This document shows, piece by piece, positions 1-12,060 of a stretch of DNA of 64,000 bases. The DNA is from Turritopsis dohrnii (lineage: Eukaryota > Cnidaria > Hydrozoa > Anthoathecata > Oceaniidae). Position 1 is the stretch's first letter. The number at the start of each line of letters is the position of its first letter. The stretch is taken from contig BQMF02000100.1 of NCBI GenBank assembly GCA_027922465.2, positions 434,001 through 498,000 on the forward strand. Reading direction: 5' to 3'. The position numbers and the translations under genes were made by a program. Below the pieces are notes generated by a model. The model had not been told where the DNA came from, ran no database searches, and worked only from the letters and a program-made list of their open reading frames with translations.

Positions 1-45
1 ATAAAGAAATCTACAGAAGAACTATGTTGGCTGTTTTTTCTTTAG

Positions 46-341
46 TTGGGGGTCGTGATGATGCTACAGAATTGAGTAGTGCAGAAAAGTATGATCCGAA
101 ATTGAATACATGGACGCCAGTTGTTGCATTAAATTCGCGCCGTAGTGGAGTTGGGCTAGCAGTTGTTAACGGACTTTTAATTGCTGTTGGTGGTTTTGAT
201 GGCACTACATACTTGAAATCTATTGAGGTTTATGAACCTACAGGGAACCAATGGAAACTGCAAACAGGAATGAATTATCGGCGACTCGGGGGTGGTGTCG
301 GTGTAGTGACATTGCAACAATGTGATGGTTATTCTTGGTAG
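46..341 (+). CDS. KLHL20: KLHL20, C-terminal exon (partial)
   Basis: This is the last coding exon of a BTB-Kelch protein; the rest lies left of the window. KLHL20 is the substrate adaptor of a Cullin-3 ubiquitin ligase, with the Kelch propeller holding the substrate. After a pyrimidine-rich acceptor (…tttctttag) the frame gives the end of one Kelch blade and one complete blade: the [13 protein letters not shown] stretch, then [12 protein letters not shown], then [18 protein letters not shown], then [12 protein letters not shown], and a short tail ending in W before TAG. From memory of the family, the GRDD-TELSSAE motif, the [11 protein letters not shown] blade and a tail ending Cys-x(4)-Trp fit KLHL20 better than other KLHL proteins. 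The in-frame ATG at 24 lies in the upstream intron and is not a start. Confidence 0.88.
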
Positions 342-1117
342 TTTTGAAAATATGTCAGAATCCTTTTTTTTTTTTTTGTACAGAGCAATTTGCTGATTTA
401 TGAAAGTAAATTACTATTTCTCTGGTGGTCTGGAGAAAATACTAATACCATGTCATGTCAACCACTGAAACAGGATGAACAAAATGTTTGGATTAATCTA
501 GAAGTGCTATGTTTGGTCATTGGAGTAGTTCATGATAACGAAAATGCAAAAATTTCTTCTTGAGTTGTTGGACAAGTCACGAATTTGAAGATGAACATAA
601 CTCTTCTTTAATAGATAAATAATTAAATGAATGAATAAATTTTTGTCTGTTTTCATTGTAAAATACTTCATGTTTTGGTGAGAAAGCTCATTTTGTTCTT
701 ATCAATCACGTCGTGATCAGCCTTCCATGGAAAGTTACTCAAAAAAGTTGTGGAAAATCAAATATGAGATGCTTCCCCAAGTCTTGCCTTTTTTCATGTT
801 TGAAAAAGACGTGTTAAGAAACTTTGAATTTGAAATTTAAAATTGGCTGCATGAAAATACAAAAAATTTAGTTATTCTTATTTATAGATTTTTATGTTAT
901 TTATAGATTTCTTATGTTTTCGAAATTGTAAATAAATGTTATACAGATAAAAATATATTAACCACCTCTTGTTTTTATCACAGTATATTTACAGTTTGTT
1001 GTTTTTCTTTAGGTTATATGAAAGACAGTGTAGTTTCTCAGTATGAATTACAAGAGAGGTATTTTTCATATTTGCTCTTCCGATCTTAAAGATACAGTCA
1101 GGGTCTAATCTAGGCCG
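342..1117. other. 3' flank of KLHL20, no gene seen
   Basis: AT-rich sequence with probable 3' UTR. An AATAAA-type signal occurs near 931 (aaataaatg), but several similar AT-rich words exist, so the cleavage site is uncertain. Nothing else is recognised before the MITE at 1118. Confidence 0.4.
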
Positions 1118-1568
1118 CAGCCCTCTGAATTAGGAAAAAAGACTGGCAGCGAAAAAATGCCGTCGTATTTGAAAATTGCGACAGCTGATCATTATTTACG
1201 ACTGCAAAAAAATGCTGCTGTGTAAGATGTTAGCGACGGCAAAACTTGGTTGGTTTATTCTAGTAAAAATATTGCTGTAGAATAATGGCTAATAGAACAG
1301 AAACTAAATAGTTTATAAATCAATAATGTTATCTGGAACAAGTTACAAGATTTAAAATTGTAAACTGCATGGGGTTTACTGTCCTCTTAATTGTTTGATT
1401 AATCAAAGTTTAAAAACAACGAACACACGCCTTAGGGTTTCTTTACTAATTTCATATTCAATATTTGTATTCAAAAAACATTGTCAGCAAAATTTTGCCG
1501 TCGTAATTTTGATTTGCGGCAGCTTCACAGCGGCAAAAGCTGAATGCCGTCGTAAATTCAGAGGGCTG
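1118..1568. mobile_element. MITE family A, copy 1 (CAGCCCTCTGAATT TIRs)
   Basis: The 451-bp segment starts CAGCCCTCTGAATT and ends AATTCAGAGGGCTG, a perfect 14-bp terminal inverted repeat. The six bases aggccg flank it on both sides (1112-1117 and 1569-1574) as a target-site duplication. A second copy sits at 20923-21797. There is no transposase; the small ORF inside is incidental. CAG…CTG ends occur in several DNA transposon superfamilies, and a 6-bp duplication does not decide among them. Confidence 0.85.
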
Positions 1569-2200
1569 AGGCCGAAAGAGCGTCTGTTGATTTACTTTGT
1601 TTTTATTATAATTTATTTCCCTTTAAAAACTGCTAAAATCACTCTTGTATAGGGGGGTCACAGGTTTGACCCACCGGAATATAGCTCAGGTTGCCCTTTT
1701 CATAAAAAAAAGTGCCCTTTGGATGTTCATAATGTGCCCTTTTCCCTTCCTCCGGACGCTGCCCTTCCATTCTAGATTACACCCTGACAGTATTCATTTC
1801 ATTTTTGTTTTTGTTAGAAAGTTGAATCATTCCCACATAAAATTAAAGTTTGAACGAAAAAAAATTCAGAAACAATAATAAGGGTTTTTACTCTGATTTT
1901 TGCTAATTCTCAGGTGATTGGAGTGAGCACTGGAAACTAGGTAGTTTTGTCACTTTTGTGAAGACAGAATATTCTACATTTTTAATAGTATAAAATTGGT
2001 AGCTTGTAAAAAATCCTATTTTGAAAAATAGACAGACTGGTAGGTTTGCAACATAATGGTCCAGGCTTGTTTTGTGAATTTATATTGCTTAAAGATTATG
2101 TTTTTAGGTGTGAATAACTCACCCGTACACAAACACAGTCCAGGTGCAATCTCTAATATATCCAGCAATTCTGTAAACGTTTCGGCACTTCCTGTATTAG

Positions 2201-5200
2201 TTTGTTTGCACAATAGTTCGACTGATTATTGTTGACCTACTGGATGAAAGATTAAATTACTGTGAAGAACTTGTTGCTGCTTTGGTGGAATTTCTTACTC
2301 TTCATCAGTCACTCCCTTCCCCAAAGATATCTCTCTTTGGGTTGTACGTGATCAATTCTTTTGTTGAGGTAAGGGAAGCAATTAAAATTCTTTTGTAATA
2401 ATAAAAACGACTGATCTGGAAAAATTCCCTTCTTTGCATAAGTAAAAGTAAGTTTTGCTTGCAATTGTGTTGAAAATGCAGTATATAACAGAGAAACCAA
2501 TGAAAATGCAGTATATAACAGAGAAGCCAAAGAAACAAATGCCTTATTTAAAAAGAACATGTTCTTAAGCAATAAAATATCTGCCCAAACATCTACTCCT
2601 ATGAAATGGCCAAGGTTTTTGGTTATCAAGATCAAAATTAGAATTTTAATCAAAGTTTGTTTATTATATTTAATGTTATTATGTTTAATCTGCCTCTCCC
2701 AATTTTTACTTAATTCTTGGTTCAGTGTTGTAAAATTCCTGAAATTTTTAGTGTATTGTCCCATTGCAAGTCCTCAAAGCTAATTATCATAAAATCTTGC
2801 GTACCATTAAAGAACTGAAAATATGTGGTGGCAAGTACCTTGATCACAGCAAGGAAAATCTTGAAGGTTGGTTTGGTTATCTTTTAAATTACAATCTTGA
2901 CAGATTTCCAAATAATGAAAATATATATGTTTATATATCATAGTATTTTTTACTAGTGTATATATTGGGCAAATTCCCGAAAAGTCGCTGTGATGATGAG
3001 CATTTTCATTGAACTAGTTTTGTGTGTCTCTATAAAAATTTACTCATTTGCAGTGTTTTTCAACAAATTTGTGCACTGGGTGTACCATTTACTTTAATTT
3101 AGTAATTTTGTTTCTGTAATTTCTGTTTCAGAAAATCTATTCGATATTTTGTCACAGTCCTCCTCACAGTTTCAGAAGCAGTTAACAATAAATTCAAAAA
3201 TTGTAAGATCAAAAATAAGTCTTAACTTGTTTTCTCTCTCCATTCCTATGGGATTGAAGTTTCCTTTCCATAATGTACCCGAGACTTTCTGAATCACAAA
3301 ACATGATTTTTCTTAATCTTCGTGATTTTTCTTTTTCTCTTTTCGATTTGCAGAACACAGATTTACCTTCTCAACTTGAGATTTGTTTATTTACATTGAA
3401 GAAGCATGACAGTGTCGAAAAACAGGTGGCTCGTGTATTGAAAGAAAGTGATGTGAATTCGATAAAGGTATTATTACTTTCGGTCATAATGATAATGGCC
3501 AAACTATGCATCATTTGTTGACAATCTATTGACTGAACCATATTATTATGTCTTTTAAAAGTCTTTCCTTAAGTATCAAGCTTTAGCCATCTGTTACTTT
3601 CGAACCTTTGAAGGAACACATTTATCAAGATGCCACCTCTCTCGAATGACCACTCTTAACTGATTCAGTTCGAAGCTTCTTTTGGCCACCATCTGCATAC
3701 AATGACCACTTGTCTATATTTCCCTAGATGGTTCTAGACCAGTTCATCGTTATTTATAGAAAATACAAATTGTTCATGTGTCATACCAGTCAAACATCAT
3801 GTCGTCAGATGCTCAGTATAGTTCAGACAGTGCAGGCAAGCTGATTCTCTTATAGTACTCCACCAAATATCTGTTTAGTGTCATCAACTGTGTTGTTCCC
3901 TTTAGAATCGGTAGACAGTGACACTACAGAAGTTCTTTGTAGCTATGTTGAATCTTTGTTCATTGAAAACAGTTAGTGTTTTGTCGTTTATTTCTCTAAA
4001 CATAAATATAGTTATTTGTTGATGTAAGGAGACCAACTACATGTTATGTTAGCTGTACATGTATAATCCCAAGGAGGGATTTCATCTAAAAGTGACGGTG
4101 AAAAAGTGAATTTTCATTGAAATAGAATTTTTGTTGACGCAATAATCTGTAGCATCATCGCCGAAAAAGAAAGAAAAAATGAAATTCCAGTTTTTTATAA
4201 AGTAGTAGCGTATTGCAGTGCTAAAATTGCCTTATGAGCTTGAAATTGACTGGTTTGCTATCAAAATAAGTTTTATACTTATTCACTCTTCAGATCAATT
4301 GAGTTTCGAACAATTTTTTAAAAGTTGGTTGCAAGAGAATGGATCAGATGAAGTTAATCTCACTATAGAGTTTTCCAATCATGAAGATACAGGTTCATTT
4401 TTCCAATTAGAAAATTATTTGCTTTGGGTTATTTGCTTATACTACCGAAGACAAAATCCACCAATCCATGGTGGTTATTTAACATCACGTAATAAAAAAA
4501 TGGTTCAAAGCATACATCGAAATATCGACTACTTCCGGCTTTCGGGTTCTTTGATTGAAAACATCTCTATGCTCCCAATCCCTTCCGAATTTTGTTTTGT
4601 AGGGTTTTGTTTGCAGTGTGATGTCTTGGATACCATTATCAACCCATTGTATTTTCATAATGGCAGAAATTTGGTAAGTGTATTAAACATCTTTTCTTGA
4701 ACTGAAAATGTCAATGTAGTGCTAAACACTTTATCGAAAACTCCATGGAACCTTCAAAATAAGCATCTGTAAACTTCTTTGATTTTAATTGTCGCTTCTT
4801 CCTCCTTTTCGTCTAGTCGCCACAGTCTTTCTTCATCCCTTTCTTTCAGTACCACCCGATTTTTCATTTTGTTTCTATTTTGATGGATCCCTCCATCCTT
4901 AAGTTCTCTTTAACCTTTACGTCAACACTATCTCATCCATTGGTGGAAGCACCTATCTAGTTTACGCTGATGGTGCGATCCTGCTACGACATTCGAAGGT
5001 CGTTGGCCTGCCCCAGACCATCAACAAAATGCAACAGGAGATGAACGAGGTGAACACCTGGTCGGAAGATAAGAACCTTTATTTAAATAGCAACAAGACG
5101 AAGGTGATTCTTTTCTCGACTTCACAATCTCCAAAACGAAGTGATGAAAATCAATAGCCAAAATCAAAAACTTGATCACATCACCAATATTAAAATCTTG

Positions 5201-7990
5201 GGAGTGCGTTTCCATCAACACCTGACATGGAGAGGTCATATCAACTCAGTAACGCAATGTTGTTACTCTACCTTGAAGTCTTTGAGAATCTTCAAAAGAT
5301 CTGCCGACTTTCGTCTTCGAAAGTCACTTGCTCAAGCCCTTATCCTTTCGAGAAATAACTACGGAAACGTATTGCTCATGGGAGCCCCTCAGTACCTCCT
5401 AAGGAAACTGCAGAAACTCCAAAATGCTGCGGCTGGCTTTGTGTATGGACGGCATGCCAGTGAGATAGACGTTATCAAGTTGCAATGGCTACCAGTCAAA
5501 GAAATGATCTCACTTTCCTTGGTAAAAATGGCACACAAAGCCCTAAACAACCCTTCATGGCCAACTTATCTTAAGTTAACAAAATCACGTCCACCTGGAA
5601 GAAAACTTCGCTCGGAAATTCAACACAAGTATAACATCGACATGACTGACGCTTTTGAGGGTTCCTTTGCCCAACAAGCTGGTGGTTGTTTTAATGACCT
5701 TCCGAACAACTTGAAAAACATTGAAAAATTTGAAACGTTCGCGGAAAAATGTTTTTCCTATTTTATTGATAAAGCCGTTGCTCGGGTTTACTCATATCAA
5801 TAACATATTTTTAATTCTAATAATATTATTATTTTCATCTGTTAGCATTACTTTTTTTTATCGAGTCTTCCTCTATTCTATTGATGCGTACCATTTGTAA
5901 CCCAAGTTACAATTATTTGATATTACAAGCTTCATTATCCAACTTACTGCGACACCCACTCAACCCTTCTACCTTGTTAGCCTATTTCTTCATTTAATCT
6001 AATTTAGTGTAAGTTATGTCCGTAATATCTATTATTATACGTTTTTATACATTATACGTAACATCATGCATATATATTTATATACTTTATATATACTTAT
6101 ATATATACTTTCTCTGTAAGAAGAACCATATTGATGGATGCAGGAAATATATCGATTAAAAAAAAAAAAAAAGAAGAAGACAAGCGCGTATTTCATTGTT
6201 CATCTAACAGTCTCAGACCATCTGCAACGCATGGTGTAAATTGAGTTAATAAACAACACGTTTCTGTCGTTCAATCAATGTCGTTCAATTTCAATCCTTG
6301 AAATTGATTTTTAATCAAGATATCGTAACTTTGCGTACTTCTCGTTTTATAGCTGATTGAGACCTCTCTCAATAGAACGTTACAGAGTAGCGTCGCTTCA
6401 AAGTCAAAACCGACACTACCGACGTCGCATGTTCTCGTACCAAAGTTATCCGTCAAGGCCGATAAAATTTGCGAGTCGGTCTTGTTTGGTTTTCCGTTGA
6501 TTTTGAAACCGACCACATGTTGGAAATTGGATTGGGACGAATTAGAAAAAAATCAAAGTTATTTCTTCAGCGTTTCTTCGCATCTCCACAAACAGGTGAA
6601 TGGAATAACTTGGTGTCTATTGACATGAATCTACTTCATGTTAACGATTTTTTGAATTATATGTTCTGTCGTTGAAGGAAGTCCTTTATAGCAACAGTTA
6701 ATATTTATACCACAGCCTGAAGTTGATCGTTTTAATAGCCAAAACATTGTGAAATAAGTTCTGTTGACAATTTCTCCTCGCTGTACGAATTCACAGTGAA
6801 AAAAAACTCTCGAAAAATGTTTGAAAGAACAAGTCGTAGCTTGTCTCTAGCCTCACTTTCCCAGACAAAATTTAGAAGGTTTTCATTGTAAACTGGGTGA
6901 GGAGAAATTGTCATCTGAACTGCATATATCATATATAGCTTGATGAATTTCATGAATTTCCGCAAATTGTTTCTAGAATACGGTGCTTGTGCTTGAACGA
7001 AAACATATGTCACATGTCAAGTCTTACTTTTTGTTGTGTCCGTCTCCTTCTGGAACTATGTTGATTAAATCGATAGCATCACGTGACATCATGCTGACTC
7101 ACGACATCGTTGGGAATGACGTTTCCAACTATGTCGAGCTGATTGATGGAAATGTACAGAAGGAATTGGCTGAGGTAAAAAAAATCTTTTAAAGATTGCA
7201 TTTTCTTGATTATAAGAGTGAAGTATGAAGATAGTTGGGTTGGAGGTCCGATAATATCGGATAATTTCCGATAATTTCTCCATGAGCTTGAACCAGCAGT
7301 GACTATACTTATCTTGATTCTTGCAGATACAACACGGGGATGATTTCAATCCTTTCGATTTTACTTGCGGTTTGCTCGAACAATGTTTGCCACAGGAAAC
7401 AACTAAAACCGGGAATTCAACTAGTCAAAAATCAGGTGCTCGAAAAAGAACGTCAACGAATATGTCAAACGATTTCATCTCTACACAGGCGTTTCCTAAG
7501 AAACAGTATCCATTGGATACCACACGGAAGCAACAGCAAGTAGTGAGTAGAAAGCTTTTTTAGAGAATTCAGAATAATCCGTGACGTCATCAATTTATGA
7601 CAGCGCAAGAAGTTATGTCAAAGTTACGACTTTATTTCCCAAATATCGTCTATTATGATTGAGGGACAGAGCATGACTCGTGATATTTCGAGGTAATAAA
7701 AGTCGATTGGATGACAGGTTGGTCTCAGGATTGACGATTTAAATATAACCAACACAAGAAGTCATCACGTGGCTGATCAAGGGAGATAATTATGATGTAT
7801 TCGTATCATTTAGAAATGTGTTCCGTCGTCGTCTGTAAAGTTTGACGTGTGTCATTCGCCGCCGTTGCCAAAAAGAACGACGCAACAGCGTTACGTCCCG
7901 AAATTTTCACATTCTTCAAAACCAGTTCTGAAAGCTAACGAGTGCTTTAGCCAAACCATCATATCCAACAACAAAGCTAACAGAAAATAA
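2201..7990 (+). CDS. Multi-exon gene resembling MTBP (Treslin partner)
   Basis: Nine exons are inferred from splice signals and phase: 2201-2368, 2752-2866, 3132-3202, 3354-3467, about 4219/4294-4673, 6353-6595, 6977-7174, 7327-7542 and 7814-7990 (TAA). All junctions join in frame except exon 4 to 5, where a short exon is probably missed. The first exon lacks a clear Met, so the 5' end is unresolved. The predicted protein (~585 aa) begins with a beta-strand-like VRLIIVDLLDE segment. It has PIPSEFCFVGFC in exon 5 and HVKSYFLLCPSPSG in exon 7. In order and local pattern these recall MTBP (compare FPEFCLKG and SSYYLLL in the human protein, recalled from memory). MTBP binds Treslin/TICRR and helps load CDC45 at origins. 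The last two exons are basic, Ser/Thr-rich and low complexity. The protein is shorter than human MTBP (about 900 aa). The family call is tentative; that this is a real spliced gene is better supported. Confidence 0.5.
2478..2540. repeat. Short tandem duplication
   Basis: A ~31-bp unit (atgcagtatataacagagaa) is present twice in tandem with one or two differences, inside the first intron of the MTBP-like gene. Confidence 0.8.
4900..6175 (+). pseudogene. Non-LTR retrotransposon, reverse-transcriptase 3' half, decayed
   Basis: The translation contains YADGAIL at about 4963, a decayed version of the RT catalytic YADD box, followed by the usual LNSNKTKVILFS segment and, in another frame, KILGVRFHQHLTWRGHI and the C-terminal region typical of jockey/CR1-like elements. 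The frame shifts by one base near 5140, so the reading stops at about 5156 in the first frame and continues as a 220-codon ORF in the second. About 350 bp of AT-rich 3' UTR and an A-run near 6158-6171 close the element. It lies in an intron of the MTBP-like gene, same strand, 5'-truncated, as expected for an aborted LINE insertion. Confidence 0.85.
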
Positions 7991-9290
7991 AATATATGTG
8001 AAGTTGACACTCATGGCATGACATGTTTTTGTTTTGAAAACATATTTCCGATGACGGGTTTATGACTATCAAAAGTCACACTGTTTGCCTTTCATTCAAG
8101 TAATGCCCAGGAAGTTACTTTCTCTTTTAAACTCTGTTCACACTGTACTGAAACCCCATTGCTTTATTTTTGATCAAAGCCATAAACTCATTTGATTATT
8201 TGACAAATTATTCCTTTTTTTAATCTGTTGCGTTGATCATTTGACAGTCCCACTAGGTGACAAATTTGAAATCGTTCAAACGATGACAGTTCTTCTACGC
8301 AGAAATGTTATTGTACAACACTCTCTGTCAACTGAGAAAAAAACAGTGTAAAATCATAAACAGAAGTTGATAATATAAACTGTGTGTATTTTGATTGTTT
8401 GAACTTTATTGAAATAATTTAATTGGTAAATAACTCTCAGTATTATATGCGTGTGTTTTTATGTAAATTGTTACAAATATTTCTTGAACTTTTTCGCTTC
8501 ATTTCCCATGAAACAACTACAACAAGCAACACTACTCTCTGATGCTGAAAATAATAAACACGTTTGTCAAATCATGCTCTATGTTGTCGCACACGTGCAT
8601 ATATTCAAAAAATGTCGTGTAATATTTACAATAACATATGGTAGTTCGTTAAAAATATTATTCACTACATCAAGTAAGACTATCTGGATTACAAAGAGAA
8701 AGGTCGCCTGACATACAAGTGTCTTTCTCTCCTTGCATTTCTCTCCTTGCAAGTGTAGTGCTATGTCCGGTCATAGCTTTCATTTGAAGCGCCTTCATAC
8801 CCAGGTTATAATGTAAACTTGGGCTTGGAACTGACGACACCAATAACTACAGATCGCCGTTAACTCGTATGTGTAATGACTGCTATTGAAATAGATTAGG
8901 AACCATATAAATAACTTGGGAATTACGATCGATCGGCCAAACACTGTACAATAGCAGTATGAAAAAATCGACCAAAGCGTATAGATTATAGCGAATTTGT
9001 CTCTTTTGAAGGCTAACCATAGACTGGCTTTCTCTCCTTGCATTGTCAACTAGTTGGTCAGTGAGACCTTGCTCTCAGATAATGACTTAGCTACTTACAT
9101 AATGTATAAATATTCCAAGTTCTTGTAACGTTTCGTTTTTATAAACTTCTAAAGAAAATGTCTCATTTCTTGACTTTGTCATCGACAGCATTCTTCTGTC
9201 TTTGAATCCGATGCTGGTGCATCGGACGCAATGTCTCGGTCGTTCGTCGTATCTATCAGTTTATGATCTCCTCCACGGTACATATAAAAA
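7991..9290. other. Intergenic, nothing recognised
   Basis: AT-rich DNA downstream of the MTBP-like gene. The word tttctctccttgca recurs near 8725, 8740 and 9028; no TIRs, RNA genes or convincing coding sequence were seen. The open frames here are short and lack family signatures. Confidence 0.4.
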
Positions 9291-9480
9291 AGGACACTGA
9301 AGAGAAATGTAAAATGACACTTCACACCACTGCTTCCTGGGTTCATGCATAGAGCGTATGCCCTTTTATTGCATTCCTCTTTCTTTTGCTTCGCTTCCAT
9401 CATGCATGTAAAACTTCTTCACTAATATTTTTTCACCTATACGAATCCATAAACAGTTATAGCTAAAATAACAATTGCAC
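9290..9480. repeat. Dispersed repeat B, copy 1
   Basis: The words gcttcctgggttcatgcata and gcttccatcatgca, then a run ending near 'cagttatagc', recur in the same order at 12726-13135. The antisense ORFs in the two places share a CMNPGS motif, but no known protein family fits, so this is better read as a transposon remnant. Confidence 0.6.
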
Positions 9481-10195
9481 TGTCATTAACAGCTCTTTCT
9501 TGAGCAACATCGCACAAGGGGTGTCATTGTTTTCCCAATAAATGGTTGAAAAGGAAATTCAAATAACAAAAAATATCACCAGAAGCTTTATCATTTTGTT
9601 GTTATGATATATTTCGATCTTATCTTCCAAAGGTCATCGTCAGAAAATTTTAATAACTCATTTTCCTCCTTATTTTTCTCATCTTGCTGTCGTCACAAAT
9701 TTCATGACATCAAGCTTGCGTTGTCAGAAGTTGGTTAACAAAGTTATTGTTGTTGAACTAGCATGATGACTTTGCCCAAAAGATTAAAGCTATACCACTT
9801 TACATTTTGTCCGAAAAACGCTGGTAACATACGCTACTGCCCATGATTTTTACGTAAAGAATGGTTAGTCAGGTCTAGATTGTAGTCAAAATTCGAAAAT
9901 TAGATGTTCTAATCAATGTAACATACGTTACTCAGGTTTTCCACGTAGGTCGATTTTAAACTTATTTTGTTTTCTGCTAAGTAATAACTACTTGAACATG
10001 TTTAGTTAGACTATTAGTTTATGAAGGTTTATTTGTTCCCTTGAGTGTTAGAGACAATATTTGTAACATACGTTTTGCAAAAATCGAACGTTCGAAAAAA
10101 GAAACCCTGTCGATAGATTGTCAAAAAATATTCCATTGTTTTTCAGACAATAAACTGTATCGTTCAAGATCGTTAAATGCATTATCAGGGTGGCC
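9481..10195. other. Intergenic, nothing recognised
   Basis: AT-rich. The phrase gtaacatacg(t/c)t occurs about four times (9828, 9918, 10063 region), suggesting an old degenerate repeat, but no boundaries are visible. Confidence 0.35.
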
Positions 10196-10649
10196 ACGCC
10201 TCCTCTAAAGTCCTCCAAAGTCCTATTTTTTGAAAAATGTCCTCTAAAGTCCTCTATAGTCCTCTAAAAAACTGGGGTTTTTTTGCTAGAATCTCCTCTA
10301 AAATCCTATATATTTTTTCAGGTAACATAAAAAATGTAATGGAATGTTTTTGATAGTAGCCTATATTTTTAAAGTTTGAGTTTTATCAGGCCACTCATAA
10401 TTTGTCATTTAAGGCAGTGCAAACTGTCAAATATGTTTCATTTTTTGCATTGATGCTGAATCGTTTGAAAATTCCTATACAAAAATAAAGTTTGAATAAA
10501 TAAATAATTCAAAAAATCAAAAATTTGAACCCTCTAAAATCCTATTTTTTCTTCTATTTTTCAGAAAAATCCTCTAATTTTGAGAAAAAATGTCCTCTAA
10601 AGTCCTCCAAAGTCCTCTATTTTTTCATAAAAGTTCTGTGGCCACCCTG
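10196..10649. mobile_element. hAT-like MITE (CAGGGTGGCCA TIRs)
   Basis: The 454-bp segment starts CAGGGTGGCCA and ends TGGCCACCCTG, an 11-bp perfect TIR of the kind common in hAT elements. Both ends carry several copies of tcctctaaagtcctccaaag, which are subterminal repeats and probable transposase sites. An 8-bp target duplication was not found (tgcattat versus ttgttagc), so the edges or the family may be off. It has no coding capacity. Confidence 0.75.
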
Positions 10650-10718
10650 TTGTTAGCCACCATTGAAGAAGAAAAATGATTTTAGCTTAAGGCTATAGTT
10701 ATTGTTTTGTTCAAATCT

Positions 10719-10719
<1 letters not shown>

Positions 10720-10746
<27 letters not shown>
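10720..10746. repeat. (TA)n microsatellite
   Basis: About 12 TA units. Confidence 0.95.
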
Positions 10747-10749
<3 letters not shown>

Positions 10750-11316
10750 GGTAATATAGGGGTGGGGGGTCTCTGATACCGTCATGCCGTCACAACTTTG
10801 GGTCAAATACCGTCATAACGTCTAAAAAGGAAGCCTAATACCGGTACCGGCTCTTTTATTGGGCCAATTATTCAAAAAACTATTGAGACAGGTTCATAAC
10901 CTAATGTATTTGGATCCCGTTGCTCGATGGGTTGTGAAACCACTTAATATTCTAGTTAAAATATTAAAGAAAAAAAGCCTGAAAACGTAATTTTGCTTCG
11001 TTATACTGCGTTCTCATTAAGTTCGCTAAGAAGTAATCAATATCCTAACAACAATTCATTCCAGATGTATACAAAATGCAAAGAAATACTATTTCTATAA
11101 CGTTAACAGGAATCGCTCAAAGACGACTTACTGCATGCTCGTAAATTGACACTTTTTTTAAAAAAATACTGTAATAAACTATGAAGTCAACAAAGAATGC
11201 ATCTGGCAGAAGGCTATGGAAAGTCAGGAACAACCATAGAACAATTCCGACAAATGATGTTATTAGGTTACTTTTCTTTTTTAAACTCAACGGACATTTC
11301 TATCATTAAACCATTA

Positions 11317-12046
11317 AGCCGATGATACACGAGTCGATTAGTTGCTTTCGACTGAGTCGTACTTATGTTGCGCATATTTTAAAGTTGCCGATACAAAGGT
11401 GATACACGCAAGCGATTTTTCCTTTCTACATCATGTATTCAGACAGTGAGGAAGAGGTTGCAGCTGCTGCTATTATCATCGTGGCTTGTCAAGAGAAAAA
11501 GAAACGGAAAAAAAGAGTATGGACAAAATCTTGGCTGAAGAAAAGAAAGCAGTTTGGGGTTTACGATACACTTCTGCGTGAATTTCGACTGGAAGAGGAA
11601 GCTGACTATTTTAACTTTTTGAAGATGGTCCCTTCTGATATTGATGCTTTGTTGCGTCTCGTTGAAGTGGCACTCACAAAGCAAGATACGGTATTCTGCA
11701 ATTCCACAACGATTCTTCAGAATACCATTCGGTGATAAATTGTTCAACAAAATTATCTTTTTTTTTGCGCCATGATGTTTGCAGTTTGATGTTTGTTAAG
11801 ATTTTTATAAACATATCATTTTAATCTAGAAGTTTTCATGTGCGCATTTTCTGTATAAAAAAGGAAGCTTTTTGATTGGTTTAATAAGCTGCGATTAATC
11901 GCAGAATTCCAACAGGTTCGATTTTTTTTTTGTCGAAAGCAACTTGTAGAATCATGCTCACAACATACGATTTGTGCATGATACACGCAGCGATTTGTAG
12001 AATTCTACAAATCGAAAGCAACTAATCGACTCGTGTATCATCGGCT
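11317..12046 (+). mobile_element. Internally deleted PIF/Harbinger transposon
   Basis: Ends AGCCGATGATACACGAGTCG… and its exact reverse complement form a TIR of over 30 bp, flanked on both sides by TTA (11314-11316 and 12047-12049), the target duplication typical of PIF/Harbinger. The motif gatacacg(c)a..cga recurs just inside each end, as at 11401 and 11981. The element is only 730 bp and carries just the start of the transposase gene, so it is non-autonomous. The near-perfect TIRs suggest it is young or was mobilised recently. Confidence 0.9.
11433..11735 (+). pseudogene. Harbinger transposase, N-terminal remnant
   Basis: The 100-codon ORF starts with an acidic MYSDSEEE and a basic KKRKKRVW stretch, then WLKKRKQFGVYDTLLREFRL and FLKMVPSDIDALLRLV. 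This matches the N-terminus of HARBI1-like transposases (R/K-rich W…W…R…G.Y..L..ELR…F..FLRM). The DDE catalytic domain is absent: the frame ends after about 95 residues and the right end of the element follows. It lies wholly inside the 730-bp Harbinger element and cannot be catalytic. Confidence 0.85.
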
Positions 12047-12060
12047 TTAAAAAGATGGCC

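Noticed and set aside
24..45. ATG at 24 as the start of a small Kelch protein
   Set aside because: It precedes a good acceptor (…tttctttag ending at 45); the frame is the last exon of a longer gene.
339..1055. Extra KLHL20 3' exon near 1016-1052
   Set aside because: A splice at ttcttg/gtagtt could be imagined, but the TAG at 339-341 gives the tail ending in Trp that I recall for KLHL20.
1395..1652. 85-codon ORF
   Set aside because: It lies largely inside the family A MITE and has no family signature.
6469..6675. 68-codon ORF as the MTBP-like exon
   Set aside because: Another frame (6353-6595) has proper splice sites and keeps phase with both neighbours.
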